NCBI GenBank assembly: GCA_020633675.1
Contig: JACKDE010000001.1
Location: 124,001-188,000 of the forward strand
Reading direction: 5' to 3'
Origin: Deferribacteres bacterium
Lineage (GTDB): Bacteria; Zhuqueibacterota; Zhuqueibacteria; Zhuqueibacterales; Geothermadaptataceae
Length of the DNA: 64,000 bases
The notes beneath the pieces are model-generated. The model worked only from the letters and a program-made list of their open reading frames with translations, had not been told where the DNA came from and searched no databases. The number at the start of each line of letters is the position of its first letter. Within the stretch, counting starts at the first letter, position 1. Below, in pieces: positions 63,288-64,000 of this stretch. Made by a program: the position numbers and the translations under genes.

Positions 63288-64000
63288 ATGAAAAGACTGG
63301 TTTTGTTTGGATTCGTGCTTGTCTTCACCTTATTGGCAGGATACCTGCGGTTTGGGCCCATTGAGCCGGTGCGAAAAGTGGCATCGCACCTCCCTGAAGA
63401 GGTGACACGCAAAATTCGTCCCGAGATTATTCCTGCCATCGCAAACGACTTGGCATTCCCACCGGCAGTCGAGCTAAATTATCCCCGGCCAAAATGGGAA
63501 AATGACGCGGCAAAGCAGGGCAAACTGGTTTCGATCGCAACGTTGCAGGCAAACGATCTTGGCCGCCATAAAGTGAACGGCAATCGTTTGAATTATCTCG
63601 CCACCGGCAGCGATTTCATTGCAGTGGCGGACTTGGCGAGCAAGCATGTGGTGATTTTAGCTCCGGAACTTAAAATACGCCGCAAGTGGCCGATGACGGC
63701 TGGTGTGGCAAGCCTGATGCAGGCACCGATTGCGCTGACAGCCCGAAATGATGAGATCGCAGCGCTCGATCAGGATGGAACGCTGGTGTGGTGGGACAGC
63801 CGCGGAAAGCGTCTGGGAAGTTTTGCTATCGATGGCGTAGTGTCTGATCTCGCGATTCAGCGCAACGGCGATTTACTGGTGCACCAAACCAAACCCTACC
63901 CTTATGTGCTGGCGCAATATGAGCGCAATGGACGGAAGGAGATGCAATTCGGAGCACTCACATCAGATGATGTCAATAGCGCACCGCTCTTGCATCAGGG
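63288..64000 (+). CDS. Exported beta-propeller-like protein (3' end cut by window edge)
   Basis: The forward frame from the ATG at 63288 is open to the window end (237 codons). The N-terminus MKRLVLFGFVLVFTLLAGYL is a signal peptide or membrane anchor. From about residue 95 the sequence has repeated strand-rich units (SDFIAVADLASKHVVILAPE, DEIAALDQDGTLVWWDSRG, SDLAIQRNGDLLVHQTK) with the Asp-Gly turn spacing of NHL or PQQ-like propeller blades. Probably a periplasmic beta-propeller; ligand and function cannot be told from the visible part. It follows the terminator at 63156-63194, so it starts a new transcript. Confidence 0.75.
   Translation, partial: MKRLVLFGFVLVFTLLAGYLRFGPIEPVRKVASHLPEEVTRKIRPEIIPAIANDLAFPPAVELNYPRPKWENDAAKQGKLVSIATLQANDLGRHKVNGNRLNYLATGSDFIAVADLASKHVVILAPELKIRRKWPMTAGVASLMQAPIALTARNDEIAALDQDGTLVWWDSRGKRLGSFAIDGVVSDLAIQRNGDLLVHQTKPYPYVLAQYERNGRKEMQFGALTSDDVNSAPLLHQ

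Noticed and set aside
1..64000. CRISPR array, prophage, transposase or integrase
   Set aside because: No direct repeat array with spacers, no phage structural or recombinase genes were seen on either strand.

Overview
The window reads as a chromosomal contig from an uncultured, Gram-negative member of the FCB superphylum, probably a Calditrichota/KSB1-like lineage. Evidence for this: a C-terminal type IX secretion (T9SS) sorting domain with the YPNPFNP motif (57048-58442), an outer-membrane Omp85 barrel, several lipoproteins with lipobox cysteines, and a short (285 aa) primary sigma factor without region 1.1. It is unlike true Bacteroidota in two ways: many genes carry strong Shine-Dalgarno sequences (AAAGGAGG, GGGAGG), and the clearest promoters are TTGACA/TATATT-like. 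The placement is inference; no rRNA is present. No phage, transposase, integrase or CRISPR array was seen.

Layout. 1-3.9 kb: radical SAM protein (cut by the window edge), formate-THF ligase, a variant receiver protein followed by a zinc-finger protein, and a small membrane protein. 3.9-6.4 kb: AT-rich, gene-poor stretch with one TIR-DUF1566 fusion gene. 6.4-12.2 kb: envelope block (LPG-synthase-type membrane protein, secreted TPR protein, Omp85 barrel, membrane-anchored S41 peptidase). 12.2-20.3 kb: sulfatase lipoprotein, large zinc metalloprotease, URO-D-like protein, S9 peptidase. 20.4-22 kb: small unknown protein, tRNA-Leu(CAA) with its own promoter and terminator, pgpA. 22.3-30.1 kb: a long co-directional housekeeping run: DUF4416, purM, gpsA, universal stress protein, asnS, acylphosphatase, apt, and an aminotransferase/omega-amidase pair. 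30.1-41.3 kb: small proteins, NAD-type isocitrate dehydrogenase, S8 protease, thrB, priA, primary sigma factor, rpsU. 41.3-53.7 kb: signalling and transport, with a solute-binding protein/histidine kinase pair, threonine aldolase, dicarboxylate symporter, a DUF4097 pair, and a kinase-regulator-kinase cluster. 53.7-64 kb: two membrane TPR proteins behind an intrinsic terminator, a T9SS cargo protein, a secreted intradiol-dioxygenase-like protein, YajQ, two coupled lipoproteins (one a hydratase-fold enzyme), a DUF2914 protein and a partial beta-propeller-like protein.

The most unusual items are the TIR-DUF1566 protein, whose C-terminus resembles a diversity-generating-retroelement variable region; the extracytoplasmic hydratase-fold lipoprotein; the response regulator whose C-terminal half looks like a histidine-less kinase dimerisation domain; and a solute-binding protein coupled to a histidine kinase with no transporter nearby.
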